From Gnetum montanum (lineage: Eukaryota > Streptophyta > Gnetopsida > Gnetales > Gnetaceae): 64,000 nucleotides of DNA. Below, piece after piece: positions 47,130 to 58,636 of this stretch. The stretch is from the NCBI GenBank assembly GCA_015680685.1, contig MNCI01036167.1:55330-119329 (forward strand). Direction: 5' to 3'. Under the pieces are notes generated by a model. The model was not told where the DNA came from. It was given only the letters and a program-made list of their open reading frames with translations, and did no database searches. Position 1 is the first letter of the stretch. Each line of letters begins with the position of its first letter. Both the position numbers and the translations under genes were made by a program.

Positions 47130-47902
47130 CCTGCCAAGCAATATCAGACATCTGATATCGGGACTTGCCTCGTTGCCTATAAATAAGAGACAGACACACT
47201 TGGTTTGACAATTAGTTTTTAGTCCCTTACCTGAACTCTTGCATTTTTCCCTTTCCAGAGTTAGAATTATTTCTGAGTGCCTGCAGTAGGAGTCATAAAG
47301 CGAACGGATCTTTATTTGAGCATTGTGTACTTGAGCACACCTTGTGTCCAGAAATAAAGATGAACTTTGTGATAAACCTTGAAGCATTCAGAATAGCTTA
47401 TTTCTTGCATTTAATGTTATTTGCAGTTATTTAATGCTATCATTAGTTAATTGATGTTGTTTTTATTAATTCATTAATTTTCACAAGTAAGCACACTCAG
47501 TACAACCACTTCGAGCATATGTGGAACACTTGGTAACCCAGTAATGACTAGCGTTTCGTAATCCCAATAGTGTTACACTAGTTCAGGATGTGTACGGAGA
47601 GTGGGAACAGATGTTGGTGTTAGAACTAGTTAGAGCCTAGCTAATTAGTTAAATTAAATTAGTTATTCAATTAATTCACTCTTCCCTTTTTAGCACTAGG
47701 ACATAAAACATAAAAATCATATACCTCAAGTTTACTTAACCATACAATCGTGCCATACAAGTAAGCTTGGGAAGACAATGATCACCTAACCCATCCTTGT
47801 TCTATGAAAGCACATAAGCACTTAGTCCTTGGAGTTTGACTGGATCATGAGTGAACGCTCATATTTGTATGGTTGAGTGTAGGGGTACCTCACCATACAT
47901 CA

Positions 47903-47920
47903 TTGGCACCATTGCCAGGG
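47903..47920 (+). other. Primer-binding site of element E
   Basis: TTGGCACCATTGCCAGGG. The tRNA-Asp complement differs mainly at former CG positions. Confidence 0.82.
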
Positions 47921-48030
47921 ACTTTATTGTTTGTGCGCTAATTAGAACTTAGGAAATCTTCCAATCGTTGGAACGAACCCTTAGGGTTGGTTATCTTAAG
48001 AGAAAAGTATTGCACACTGAATAATTAATC

Positions 48031-50475
48031 ATGTCTCCTTCTTCTTATGAGAGTGCTTCACTGCCTAGGTCCGACACAATGAATAGTTGGAGGCGTAGTA
48101 CACATGATGATCTGCTAGTGCCCCAACAATTTTGTGTGGTATACGTTTATCCCAATGAGTATATACCAAACTTTACTTTTATCCTCCACCAGGATGAACA
48201 ATTGCGTTGGCATGATTTAGAAGGTAACATAGTGTTACCTCCCGATCACTTAGTCCCAAGCATGCTTCTTCATGCTCTCACACAAATTGATATGCAACAC
48301 TTACAAGCAGAGTATGTTGTGCATGAACACGACTTGAGAGAGTATCGACCCACAGAGACACAACGCCAAAGGGACTTACAATAGGAGGGAGAGACATCAT
48401 GAATCTATGAAGGGGAAGTGGTCTCAGGACATCCCGTATGTCCTAAGTGAAAATGAGGATGGTGAACTTGCCTCAGAAGGTTTTCCACATAATGATGTTC
48501 CTCTCGTTGACTTTGGTCCAGGGGTTGTGTATCACAATCTTCACTTAACTATCCATAATCCAGATTCTAGTACCAACGAACATAAAGGGTCTGAAAAAGG
48601 AACTTGAACGCATGACAAAGATGGACATTCTGATAGTAACCACGATCGAGGCTGTGACCATCGAAAGGAAGGTAGCAGGCATCTTCATGATGCCAATTCT
48701 CCTTCTTCTCCACCTTCATCATCTCCTTCCCCCTCTCCTTCAAGATCAAAACACAGTCGCAAATGGAAAGACCCTAAGGATAATGGTAGGCGAAACAAGA
48801 ATAATAGACAAAACAATCAAGAAAGGGGAAAAGGGCATTCTAGAGAAACACATCACGAAAGAAGGAAGAGTAGGGAACATCGTGGCTTTATAGACACCAT
48901 AGAGGATACAATCATGATGAAACCCTACTCGCTACTCAGAGTATGCTAGATATAACTAAAGTCATTAGGATCCCAACAAGGCACCAAAAGGACAAAAGAT
49001 TAAACATGAACAATATCCCACTATTTCAACGGGGATACAATGCTGATCCTCAAAATCATCTACAGGCGTTCTATGACGCATGTGCCTTGTAAAACATAGA
49101 AAATGAAAGGCAAAAACTCAAGTTGTTTCCATAGACACTGATCAAAGAAGCAGAAAGCTAGTACCGATCCTTAGAACCAGAATCCATTTGCTGATGGAGT
49201 ACCATGTTAGAACTGTTCAACGATAAGTATCAGATGTACTCCCGAGTGTCCAACCTATGTAAGCAAATCCAGGGATGGAAACAAGAAGAACACAAACCCT
49301 TGGATGCTGCCATGGGTTGATACTACGCATTATTACATCATTGCCCTAGCCATGGTTACTCGCAAAGGAAACAACTACGCCATCTCATAGATGGGCTTAG
49401 GCACGAAACGCAAAAAATCCTTAGGACTTATGCCCAAGGAAGACTCTCCGAGCTTAGAGCCCATCAAGTACAAAGATTGTTGAAGCAAGTTTCCAAGGAG
49501 GAAGGTGAGTTAAGAAAAAGAGAAAGTGTAGAAAAGTACAATAGAGATCCTTCCCTCTGAAAGAAGGGAATTAGATTTTGTGAGGATGAAGAAGAGTCAC
49601 CACTTGAAGAAATGGTGAATAGGAAAATTTTGCCCATTCAAAAATTTGCATCAGAAGTATCAGCAAAGGTAGATCAAGTGTGGGACTTCCTAGATAATAA
49701 ATTCTAGACCGTTCTCAAAATAGTAGAGGAGTGTAGATAACAAGGTAGTGACCGAGAAAGGAGAAAAAAGAAAGAAGCTAAATATGCACGTAACAAAGGT
49801 AAGGGCAAAGTTGCCATCATTGAAGAGGTTGTGGATTTGGATACAGACAATGATGGTGGATGTGAGATATGCCAATATGACCATCCTAAGGAATGTTGCC
49901 CAGTAATCTCACATCTATAGGAGTTTGGGGTATATGCACTAAACCCACAATTAAATAGATGGCAAACACCTCGAAGGTTACCTTATCCTCAAGGTAACCC
50001 AAGGTAGTTCCACCAACACTTGACGTATTATCCAAGTGGAACTCCACCACAACCAAATGAACAATATCAATAGTGGCAATACCCACAATCATGGGGAATG
50101 CCACCACCGCATCAACAATACCCTTACCATTAACCTAACTTGTATGGATACTACGTGCAGCAGCCAATCTCTCCACGTGACTCTACCAATCACATCACTC
50201 CTCAACCTCACTACCAAGTCCACAAGTGCTATAGAACTCCTTCTCCTAGGAGAGATATTCCACAAACATACTACCCTTCTCATCTGACTGCACCTCTTCC
50301 ACCCTTAGCTCCATTACCACCTGCTCCATCTATGCAGGGTAAGCTCCCTGCCCAACCGCAGCAACGCAACACTACAAGGGCTATCAACCCTTAACCTACT
50401 ATTGGTTTAGACAACTACACAAAGAAGAGACCCTTCTTTAGAACCAACAGCCCAACTAAGTCCTTACAACCACAA
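48031..50475 (+). pseudogene. Element E gag
   Basis: It starts MSPSSYESASLPRSD, 110 bp after the PBS. It has the YIPNFTFILHQDEQLRWHDL block, a Ser/Pro/Lys/Arg-rich region (48600-48900) and a capsid-like core (MLELFNDKYQMYSRVSNL, GWKQEE, HHCPSHGYSQRKQL; 49200-49400). A Lys/Glu linker leads to the zinc knuckle CEICQYDHPKECC (CX2CX3HX4C) at about 49861. A Pro-rich tail follows, and KRPFFRTNSPTKS at 50430 comes directly before protease. Confidence 0.87.
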
Positions 50476-51340
50476 GTGGCTGATCCTCCAAACACCTCAC
50501 CATCATTCAAATCTTTGGAGCTTCCTTCAAACCAAAGACCGCACTTAATGCACACAGTCATGTTGACTCATGCCATTATCAACTGCATTAAAGTTGGTTG
50601 TCTTCCTAGAAAATTCTCTAATCCCAGGAGTCCTCTTATATATTTACAAATCGTTGGGAATGAGCCATGCAAAGCTCTTTTGGATTCAGGTTCTTGTGTC
50701 AACTTAATCTCTCAAGAAATGTATAAGGCCTGGAACCTGCCTCCACTAAAAAAGAGTAACATTCATTTAGAGCTGGCTGACTAGTCCATCACTATCCCAT
50801 TAGGACTAGTGGAGGACATTTTCACCACTGTTTGTGGGTGGTCATATCCAATTGATTTCCTAGTTATTCAAGTTAACAAATGTAAGGGGGACTTCCCAAT
50901 CATTATTGGAAGAGCATGGCTAAGCACAATTGATGCATGCCTAGGAATACATGATCTTTCCCTAGAAATATCAAAGGAAAATACGTTTGAAAAGATTAAG
51001 AAGAAGAAAGTTCTATGCATCATATACAGTGACACAAGGTGCAACTGCTTGTAGAAGGCTTGGTTTGTACAACATTTAACATTGCTTGCATGCAACCAAT
51101 GTGCACAAATAACTAACATACAAAGATGCCTGTATGCAGTAGCCACAAGATAGCAAGGAACTTAGTGGTTGATAACTAACTAAGAGAGCAACTCAACTAT
51201 ATGTATCGAACCAACTGAGAGCTTGACTTGCACCTACATCGATAGCATAGACACACTAGAGCAAATCCATCGCCAACTTCCAATTCCTCACACCAAAAAT
51301 ATCAACTGGGGAAAGTTGGAAATCCTTTATGAGTTCAAGC
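50476..51340 (+). pseudogene. Element E protease and PR-RT linker
   Basis: The catalytic motif LLDSGSCVNLISQEMY (about 50680) is intact. PLGLVEDIFTTVCGWSYPID and FPIIIGRAWLSTIDA follow. The linker NWGKLEIL.EFKQSPLELK precedes RT. It is in frame with gag. Confidence 0.87.
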
Positions 51341-52440
51341 AAAGCCCCTTGAGTTAAAACCATTGCCCACCGGTATGGAGTTTACATTTCTCAAGAATGG
51401 AAAACCAGTAATCATTAATGCTAAGTTCGCTCCTCAACAAAAAGAAAGACTACTGAACAAGGTAAACAAATGGTCGAAACCCTTTACTTGGTCATATCCC
51501 GAATTAACCGGAATAGATCCTAGGATATGCCAACATAGAATTTACACTGACCCCTCCATCAAACCTCGACAACAACCACAAAGGTGACTGAACCCAAAGC
51601 TTAAGCAAGTGGTTAAGGAAGAAATTGAATAGCTTCTAAAAGCTAGGTTCATCTACCCCATTGCTAATAGTGAATGGATTAGTCCCCTAGTCATTGTGCC
51701 TAAAAAGGAAGGTAAATGAAGGGTGTGTATAGACTTTAGGCTACTGAACATGGCAACATTCAAAGACCACTTCCCAGTGTCATTCGTCGACCAAGTCTTA
51801 GATACCATTGTAGGGCATTGCTACTATAGTTTTCTGGATGGTTACAGTGGATACAATCAAATTCAAATAGCACCAGAAGACCAAGCCAAGAATATGTTCA
51901 CAAGTCCTTGGGGGACATTTGCATATAGGTAGATGTTTTTTAGCTTATGCAATGCCCCAACAATGTTTCAATGTTTGGTTGTAAGTATATTTTAGCAACA
52001 AATAGGGAATGGTGTGTAGGTTTTCATGGATGATTTCTTCACCTATGGAGCAGACTTTGAGCAAGCATTATATTGATTAGAGCAAGTGCTTAAATGGTGT
52101 GTTGAAACCAACTTAAGGCTCAATTATCAAACAAGCCATTTAATGGTCCAAGAAGGCATTGTATTAGGGCACAAGATTTCACAAACAGGGATAGAGGTAG
52201 ATCCTAAAAAGATTAAGATCATCCAAGGAATCACTAGGTAACCCAAAACTGTAAAAGACATCTGATCATTCCTTAGACATACTGGCTATTATAGATGCTT
52301 CATTGAGAACTTTTCAAAGATTGCACAACCTTTGGTAGTACTAACAAAAAAGAACGTATCCTTTGAATGGACCAAGGAATGTGAGATAGCCTTTCAAACC
52401 TTAAAATAGAAGCTCATAGAAACACCTATTCTACAAGCAC
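51341..52440 (+). pseudogene. Element E reverse transcriptase
   Basis: Blocks include EWISPLVIVPKKEGK, VCIDFRLLNMATFKDHFP, CYYSFLDGYSGYNQIQIAPE, LCNAPTMFQCL and VFMDDFFTYGADFEQAL (catalytic FMDDF at about 52020). Later blocks GHKISQTGIEVDPKKIKIIQ and FLRHTGYYR complete the connection. Open pieces are 51363-51587 and 51723-51932 in one frame. Confidence 0.87.
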
Positions 52441-52990
52441 CTGACTAGTCCAAACCATTCCACATAATGACTGATGCATTCAACTTTACTTTAGGAGTCG
52501 TACTTACATAGTTAGATGACCAAAAACATCCCTATTACATCCACTATGCAAGTCAAAGTATTGCTGGTGCACAACTCAATTACACCACAACGGAAAAAGA
52601 GTTAATGGCTATGGTGTTTGCACTAGAATAATTTAGGCACTATGTATTGGGCTATAAGATATTCGTATATATGGATCATAGTGTAATATGGTTCCTAATG
52701 AATAAACCAACGGTGAGCCCTTACATCATATGATGACTCGTGATCTTACAAGAGTTTTCTCTTACGATGATCAACCGTAAAGGCATCGAGAATGTTGTTG
52801 TTGATCATTTATCTCGGTTACGATGAAACAAAAAAGAGGATAAATATTCAATTTTGACCATTTCCCCCAATGAACTCCTCTTTGCAAGTGTAATAAACAA
52901 TCAATTAACCATAGAGACAAATTGGTATAGTGGCATTTTTGCCTATCTCCTCACACAAGAAACACCACAAGGGTTAGACACTGAAAAAAC
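52441..52990 (+). pseudogene. Element E RNase H
   Basis: Blocks include KPFHIMTDAFNFTLGVVL, YTTTEKELMAMVFALE, HYVLGYKIFVYMDHSVIWFL and NVVVDHLSRLR. It is broken by several stops. Confidence 0.83.
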
Positions 52991-52999
52991 AACAGTTTC

Positions 53000-54168
53000 T
53001 TCACCGAGCCAAATATTTCATGGAAATTAATGGAAAACTTTATAAAGTATGTTCCAATGGCTTGGTCCAATGGTGTGTTCCCAATGTAGATCAATTACAA
53101 GTTCTTCAAGATGCTCATGAGGGCCCTTGTGGGGGTCATTATGCCAAGAGACGAACAGCCATTAAAATCTTGCTTGCAGGATATTATTGGCCTACATTGT
53201 TTTGGATGCTCATCATTTCGTCCAATCTTGTGAGCACTGCCAACATGATGGGGGAATGACTACTAGAATGGAGGGTCTGCAATAATGGATTCAACCCTTA
53301 AAACCCTTCGACATATGGGAAATTGATTTTATAGGGCCTATTACACTAATGTCCAATCGAAAAGCCTACATCATCGTTGTTGTTGACTATTTTACAAAAT
53401 GAGTAGAAGCAACCACTGTTACAAACTATACATCATCTATCGCTGCACAATTTGTTCAACAACAAATTGTAAATAGGTTTGGTGTGCCTCGTGCACTTAT
53501 TTCCAATAATGGTACACATTTTACGGGTGCAACTTTTTGAAAGTTAATGCAACGCTTAGGAGTTAAGCATAAGTTGACTACACCATATCATCCTCAAGCG
53601 AATGGTCAAGTCAAAGTCACTAATAGCGAGATCACAAAAATACTGACATGGACCATTAGCAAATATAGGCAAGACTGGAGCACCAAACTAAACAATGCTC
53701 TTTGGGCATACCGCTCCACATGAAAACTCCCTATAGGCTACTCTCCCTATGAGTTAGTGTACGGAAAACTTCCCACACTTCATATCCAAGCCGAGCTACG
53801 TACACCATCTACAACATGTGACCTCAACCTTGACCTCAATCTAGCACAAAAAGAACACTTAATAAACCATAACTTGCTAGATGAGAACTGATTATCTACC
53901 CTATCATCCAATGAATTGCACAAGGCCTTCAACAAGCAACGTCATGATCAAAAAATTAGAAAATTTAAATACCAACTAGGAGATAAGGTTCTTTACTGGA
54001 ATCCCACACATGTGCCACAACACACTAAATTTCAAACATTGTGGAAAGGACCTTATATCATTCATGAAACTTTTCCTTTAGGGGCCATGATGATCTATAA
54101 ACCTAAAAGTCTAAATAAGAAACTATTGGTCAACATCCAGCAAACCAAACCCTTCCATCGACTTTAAA
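53000..54168 (+). pseudogene. Element E integrase
   Basis: The zinc region is LQDAHEGPCGGHYAKR with a decayed AHHFVQSCEHCQHDGG. The core is IDFIGPITLM, SNNGTHFTGATF and NGQVKVTNSEITKIL (Lys at the expected Glu region, with E four residues on). The C-terminus is LWKGPYIIHETF and NIQQTKPFH, then a stop at 54166. No chromodomain. Confidence 0.86.
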
Positions 54169-55904
54169 CGGCCAGTACTAACACTACATATATTAATGAA
54201 AAACCTTGCTTATTATTTCGGATCTCCTCCTTCCAACTCAATCATGGGGGAGATGGCCACCAATGCTAACCATTCTAAGCCCTCAGTTCCTTTTGTATTT
54301 TTGTTTTACATATTTTTCATCTTTACTTATTTTTGTTTTACACCATCGTTAACATTTTTATTATTTCTTTGTTTGATTTGTTCTTACTCGTCACATAATA
54401 AGTGCTCATGATGGTGAAGAATACTATAATGGTGTTGATTGCTAATGTTTGCCTTTACCTTTGAATTTTAATGTTGACACTAAGATATGGTTTCTTTTCA
54501 TAAAATAGTCAATGAGTCCACATCACCCATTTATCCATGCAACTCTATGGTCTCCCTTGTTTTGGAAATGTACTATCCCTTTTTCTAAGAAAACCTATTA
54601 ATAAATTGGTGGCTTAGTACTCTTTGAACCAAGAAAAGATTCAAATGGATTGAAAAGGGTATGACCTCAAGGGGATTCGACACATTTGTGCTAGCTATTC
54701 TCTTGGGTACTTGGATGTTTTTCATTAGGTCCTTCGCCATTTTGCTATCGACCAATATATCACAAAGTTGTTCAAATCAAATAAGTCTTTGCATGGTGTG
54801 GTTCTCATGTAAAACAAAAAAAAAAATTGGTAAGAATTTAAAGCATACCCCTTAGAAATAATAAAGAAACATGGGCTACAAGTACTAGTTATGGCACTGA
54901 AAAGACATGTTACCCATGTCTGAAGGTCCCCTCTAACTAACGCCCTTTCTCACTTCCTGCTTCTTCTCTTGTTGGAATGGTAGTGGCTCTGTGGATGCAT
55001 TCTTGTTACTTTAGGAGGCTAGGTTGGTCAAGTGTGTTAATGCACGGTCACTGGATGTGGATAGTTGAATTTGGATTTGGATAGAATTTTATTAAGTCAC
55101 CTTAACCAGATATTACACAAGGGACTTTACATAACCTTAATTTTGGGATTCCATTCCATTCTCTCCTCTCTTTCCGAATTGCTTTCCACATTCCACCTCA
55201 TTGCTACTTTTATGATGAGTCTATATCTTGGTTAACGCACTGTTATTCTTTGGTAAACTCTCATGGGTAAGTTCTTAACCATTGTTTTCATATGTCATTC
55301 TGAGAGCCTACAGACTCTTTGGTTTGTGGGTTTGTCAGGGCATTAAGGACATGAGCCTACTTTGGGGAGGATCCACTGGCATTCCTTTTTGGTAAAATTA
55401 TTAAGTCATTTCCCTTAAACATTTTTGCAATCAACTATTACTCATTTCACCCCATCAATGACATCCATTTTTGTTTTTTCTTTATGGGCTTCATCATTTT
55501 TATTTCTCTTATCTTTCTTGTTCTTTCAAGTTTTTCATCTTATTGCTACTGGAGGTTCGCTCTTAGTCGTGGGGGCCTTGTCACAAAATTTTCCATTCTA
55601 TTACTTATCTCACTCCTACACCTTGGGTAGTCACTAGTGATAAGCCTCTAACCTAGTATTTGCCATACCCACAACCTAGCCAATGTGCTTCATAGCAAGG
55701 CAAGGTATCAATCACATTATATCTTATCTATCCTTGCTAATTCATGACTATGTTGTATGTGCAGATGGCAATTACATGAATAATGGACTGGGATAGGAGG
55801 GAGCACTCAAGATGGACTGGAGCTAAAGCAGTTATGTAAGGAACACACATCATATGGCCATGGATGAACAACGATGTGCACATCAGCAGCAACGCACGTC
55901 ATTT

Positions 55905-55949
<45 letters not shown>

Positions 55950-56150
55950 CTATCAAATGAGGGTCTCGATGTCATTTATGTACAGTGTTCACCACAATGG
56001 GTATGAACACCAATGCTGTAATATATTTGTTAATCTGTTCACCAGGCACTTTGAGTCTATCATTCCATGTTATTGTCAATTTTTGTTCAGTTAATCATCC
56101 CATACCTTCCCAATATTTTGTAAGGAACTTGAGGATGAGTTTTCATTCAG
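54169..56150 (+). other. Element E 3' untranslated region
   Basis: It holds the post-pol purine tract AATCATGGGGGAGATGG (54240-54256), the TTGGGGAGGATCCACTGG block (55361), and the mid-UTR tract CTTAGTCGTGGGGGCC (55562-55577). A splice-acceptor-like TGTATGTGCAG ends at 55764 and is followed at once by ATGGC. A stub with ACTCAAGATGG weakly resembles the first codons of element A ORF2. No long ORF. Confidence 0.62.
55908..55946 (+). repeat. (CT)n microsatellite
   Basis: This is a nearly perfect run of about 19 CT units in element E's 3' UTR. The same place in element B reads (TTCTCTC)n-like, so a pyrimidine tract is ancestral and has slipped here. Confidence 0.9.
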
Positions 56151-56161
56151 TCATGGGGGTA
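56151..56161 (+). other. Polypurine tract of element E
   Basis: TCATGGGGGTA directly before the 3' LTR at 56162, preceded by TTGAGGATGAGTTTTCATTC. Confidence 0.82.
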
Positions 56162-56989
56162 TGATCAGCTACAATATTAGGACCATGATATCAGGCCTGC
56201 GATATTGGGTCTACGATATTGGAGCCTGCCAAACAATATCGGACATCCAATATTGGGACTTACCTCATTGCCTATAAATAAGAGGTGGGTGCACTTCGTT
56301 TGGTAATTAGTTTTTAGTTCCTTACCCAAACTCTTGTAGTTTTTCCTTTCCAGAGTTGGAATTATTTCTGAGTGCCTGCGAATGGATCTTTATTTGAGCA
56401 TTGTGTACCTGAGCACACCTTGTGTCCGGAAATAAAGATGAACTTTGTGATAAACCTTGCAACATTCAGAATAACTTATTTCTTGCATTTAATGTTATTT
56501 GCAGTTATTTAATGCTTTCATTAGTTAATTGATGTTGTTTTTATTAATTCATTAATTTTCACAAGTAAGCACACTTAGTACGACCACTTTGAGCATACGT
56601 GAAACACTTGGTAACCTAGTAACAACTAGCGTTTGGTAATCCCAGTAGTGTTACACTAGTTCAGAATGTGTACAGAAAGTGGGAATGGATGTTGGTGTTA
56701 GGAGTAGTTAAAGCCTAGCTGATTAGTTAAATTAAATTAGTTATTCAATTAATTCACTCTTTCCTTTTTAGCACCAAGACATAAAACATAAAAAGTATAA
56801 AAATCATATACCTCAAGTTTACTTAACTATACAATTGTACCATACGAGTAAGCTTGGGAAGACAACAATCGCCTAACCCATCCTTGTTCTGTGAAGGCGC
56901 ATAAGCACTTAATCCTTGGAGTTCGACCAGATTGTGCGTGAACGCTCGTATTCGTATGGTTGAGTGTAGGGATATCTTGCCACTCATCA
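56162..56989 (+). repeat. Element E 3' LTR
   Basis: The LTR is 828 bp, from TGATCAGCTACAATATT to CTCATCA. The degenerate GATATT array (56174-56258) lies upstream of TATAAATA (56273-56280). An AATAAAG signal is at about 56430. Confidence 0.88.
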
Positions 56990-56994
56990 GTTGC

Positions 56995-57746
56995 TTTCCA
57001 AATTCATGCAATGGTCTTTATTTCCAATGAAAGTAATAAAAGCCAAGATTTCCAACAATGCAATATTACTCATGTGGGCATTGGAACATAATGAAAGTAT
57101 TCCATTTGATATCCCAATAACTATCATGTCTGAGATGAAGAGGCAAGCAAGGTTATGGCAACTACATGATGTGAAAAAGTCCCTTGGCTTTCCAATTATA
57201 GTGACAAAAATATTGCTGAAAAAAAATATTCATTGTATGGCTACCCAATTGAATGGAATAGTCCTCTTGGATCCTTCAAGTATATTGAAGAGTACATTAG
57301 TGTCCAACAAGGGTGAGACCTCCTATTTTCTAAAAGAGCCTAAAAGCCAAGTTGTCAATGATAGTTGCCAACATGAAAAATGCTCTTACTAATCCATCGA
57401 GGAGAAGTTGGAACATGTGATAGAGACATTAAATAATTATTCTCAAAGAAATTTAGCAATTTGGAATGCTCTGGAGGAGCTAAAATTAGATAGGTCACAT
57501 TTGATAGAAGAAAACACGTAATTGAAGGCCAAAATTGAGAGTTATGAAGTTGAACAAAACGGTTGTATCCAAAAGTTGTTTGGTGAGATTGAAAAAATGG
57601 CGAAGAAAATATTCATGCTAAATAAAGAAATTATCTTTTTTAAAAAAACTACAAAGGATGTTTATGATAGCAGAGATAGCAATGCCAATGCAATCAAAAC
57701 TATTAGAGGTTCATGCCATGTCATAAAACCTTGTAGCTTGAATTGA
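56995..57746 (+). pseudogene. PF20167-like ORF, 3' part, with coiled coil
   Basis: The open frame continues the sequence split by element E. LFPMKVIKAKISNNAILL and LGFPIIVTKIL align with LFPTKGLKRIS and PFPCLIRKL of element A ORF2, in the same order and at similar spacing. This is the second half of the PF20167 pattern. After a stop at 57390 the frame continues in a charged coiled-coil region (LEHVIETLNNYSQRN; IEKMAKKIFMLNKEI). The architecture matches ORF2: domain then coiled coil. It may be a solitary relative of ORF2 or a host gene. Confidence 0.62.
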
Positions 57747-58490
57747 TAATTCATATATTTTGAAAAATCTAATGGTCATTGTACTGTGCATGTGTTGAAC
57801 ATAATTGATTGATATGCCAGTAATGAAAGCTGTTAGAAGATTATTTGATTCTGTTGAAGGAAACAATGAAGAAGGATATGAATAAGATCATCCAAACAAA
57901 CAAACATAGATGTAGACATTTTTGGATCACATCTTTATGTTTGTTAACTTACATCTTATGAATGTTGATTTGTAGCTAATGTAGACTTCAACAACCCCAT
58001 TGATCAACCTTAAGATAGTGAAGCCTATAGACCTCATCACCCCGATTGGTCAATCATGTGCGACAATTGACAAAGTGATATAGTTTCTTGTCAAAGGAAT
58101 TTTAGACACTAAGGTGCTTATTATGTCACCATTTTCCCCATTCATTGCCATAGGATCATTTTTAGGTCTGTATACTAAGTAGGGTGGAAACAATGACTTA
58201 ATGATGATGTGATTGATGTGTACATCATGTACCTTAAGCAACTTCAAAAATCTATTGTTGATTGTTAAGCCTCAGTGCAATACTTTGTATTTAATACTAT
58301 GTTTCAAGCTTATGCAAAGTCACTAGAGAGTCAAATGACACAAAGGGGAAAAAAAGTTGAAACATAAAGCAAAGAAGCCCACCAAAAGACATGACATTAA
58401 TGTTGAAGGTGATACAATTATTGAAGAAGAGGTTTATCTATTCGTGGGAGACAAGGACTTCATTGAAGAGGTTAAAAATAAAATTTACTG
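57747..58490 (+). pseudogene. Probable downstream continuation of the PF20167-like pseudogene
   Basis: Coding-like patches appear at 58008-58175 (IDLITPIGQSCATIDKVI) and 58350-58480 (TIIEEEVYLFVGDKDFIEEV), broken by stops and shifts. No family was recognised. It ends where element F leader homology begins. Confidence 0.4.
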
Positions 58491-58636
58491 AGATGAATTT
58501 CTTACGTGCGATATCTAGGACTTAGTGAAAATTATGTAAGATTGTTGAAATGAACCCTAAAGTCGCAATTATTTGAAAAATAAAAAATAATCATAATCAT
58601 AATTAAAAGTACACTGGATTTTTCTTCTAATCCAAA

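Larger units (their letters stand above)
46235..47902 (+). repeat. Element E 5' LTR with solo LTR S3 inside
   Basis: It starts TGATGAGCCACAATATC. S3 lies 68 bp in, within the degenerate GATATC array. The LTR resumes at 47135 with a TATA box TATAAATA at 47178-47185. An AATAAAG signal is near 47354. It ends CATACATCA before the PBS. Confidence 0.87.
46235..56989 (+). mobile_element. Element E: Athila-like Ty3/gypsy gag-pol retrotransposon
   Basis: Target duplications are GTTCC (46230-46234) and GTTGC (56990-56994), with one mismatch. The 5' LTR is 46235-47902 (interrupted by S3) and the 3' LTR 56162-56989. Gag and protease share one frame from 48031 to at least 50809 without a gag-pol frameshift. 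The RT catalytic FMDDF and protease DSGS motifs are intact, making this the best preserved pol set here, though stops are still numerous. It splits a PF20167-like ORF. Confidence 0.9.

Noticed and set aside
56823-57011. Minus-strand ORF at the E 3' LTR end
   Set aside because: It spans the LTR boundary and target duplication, so it cannot be an ancestral gene.
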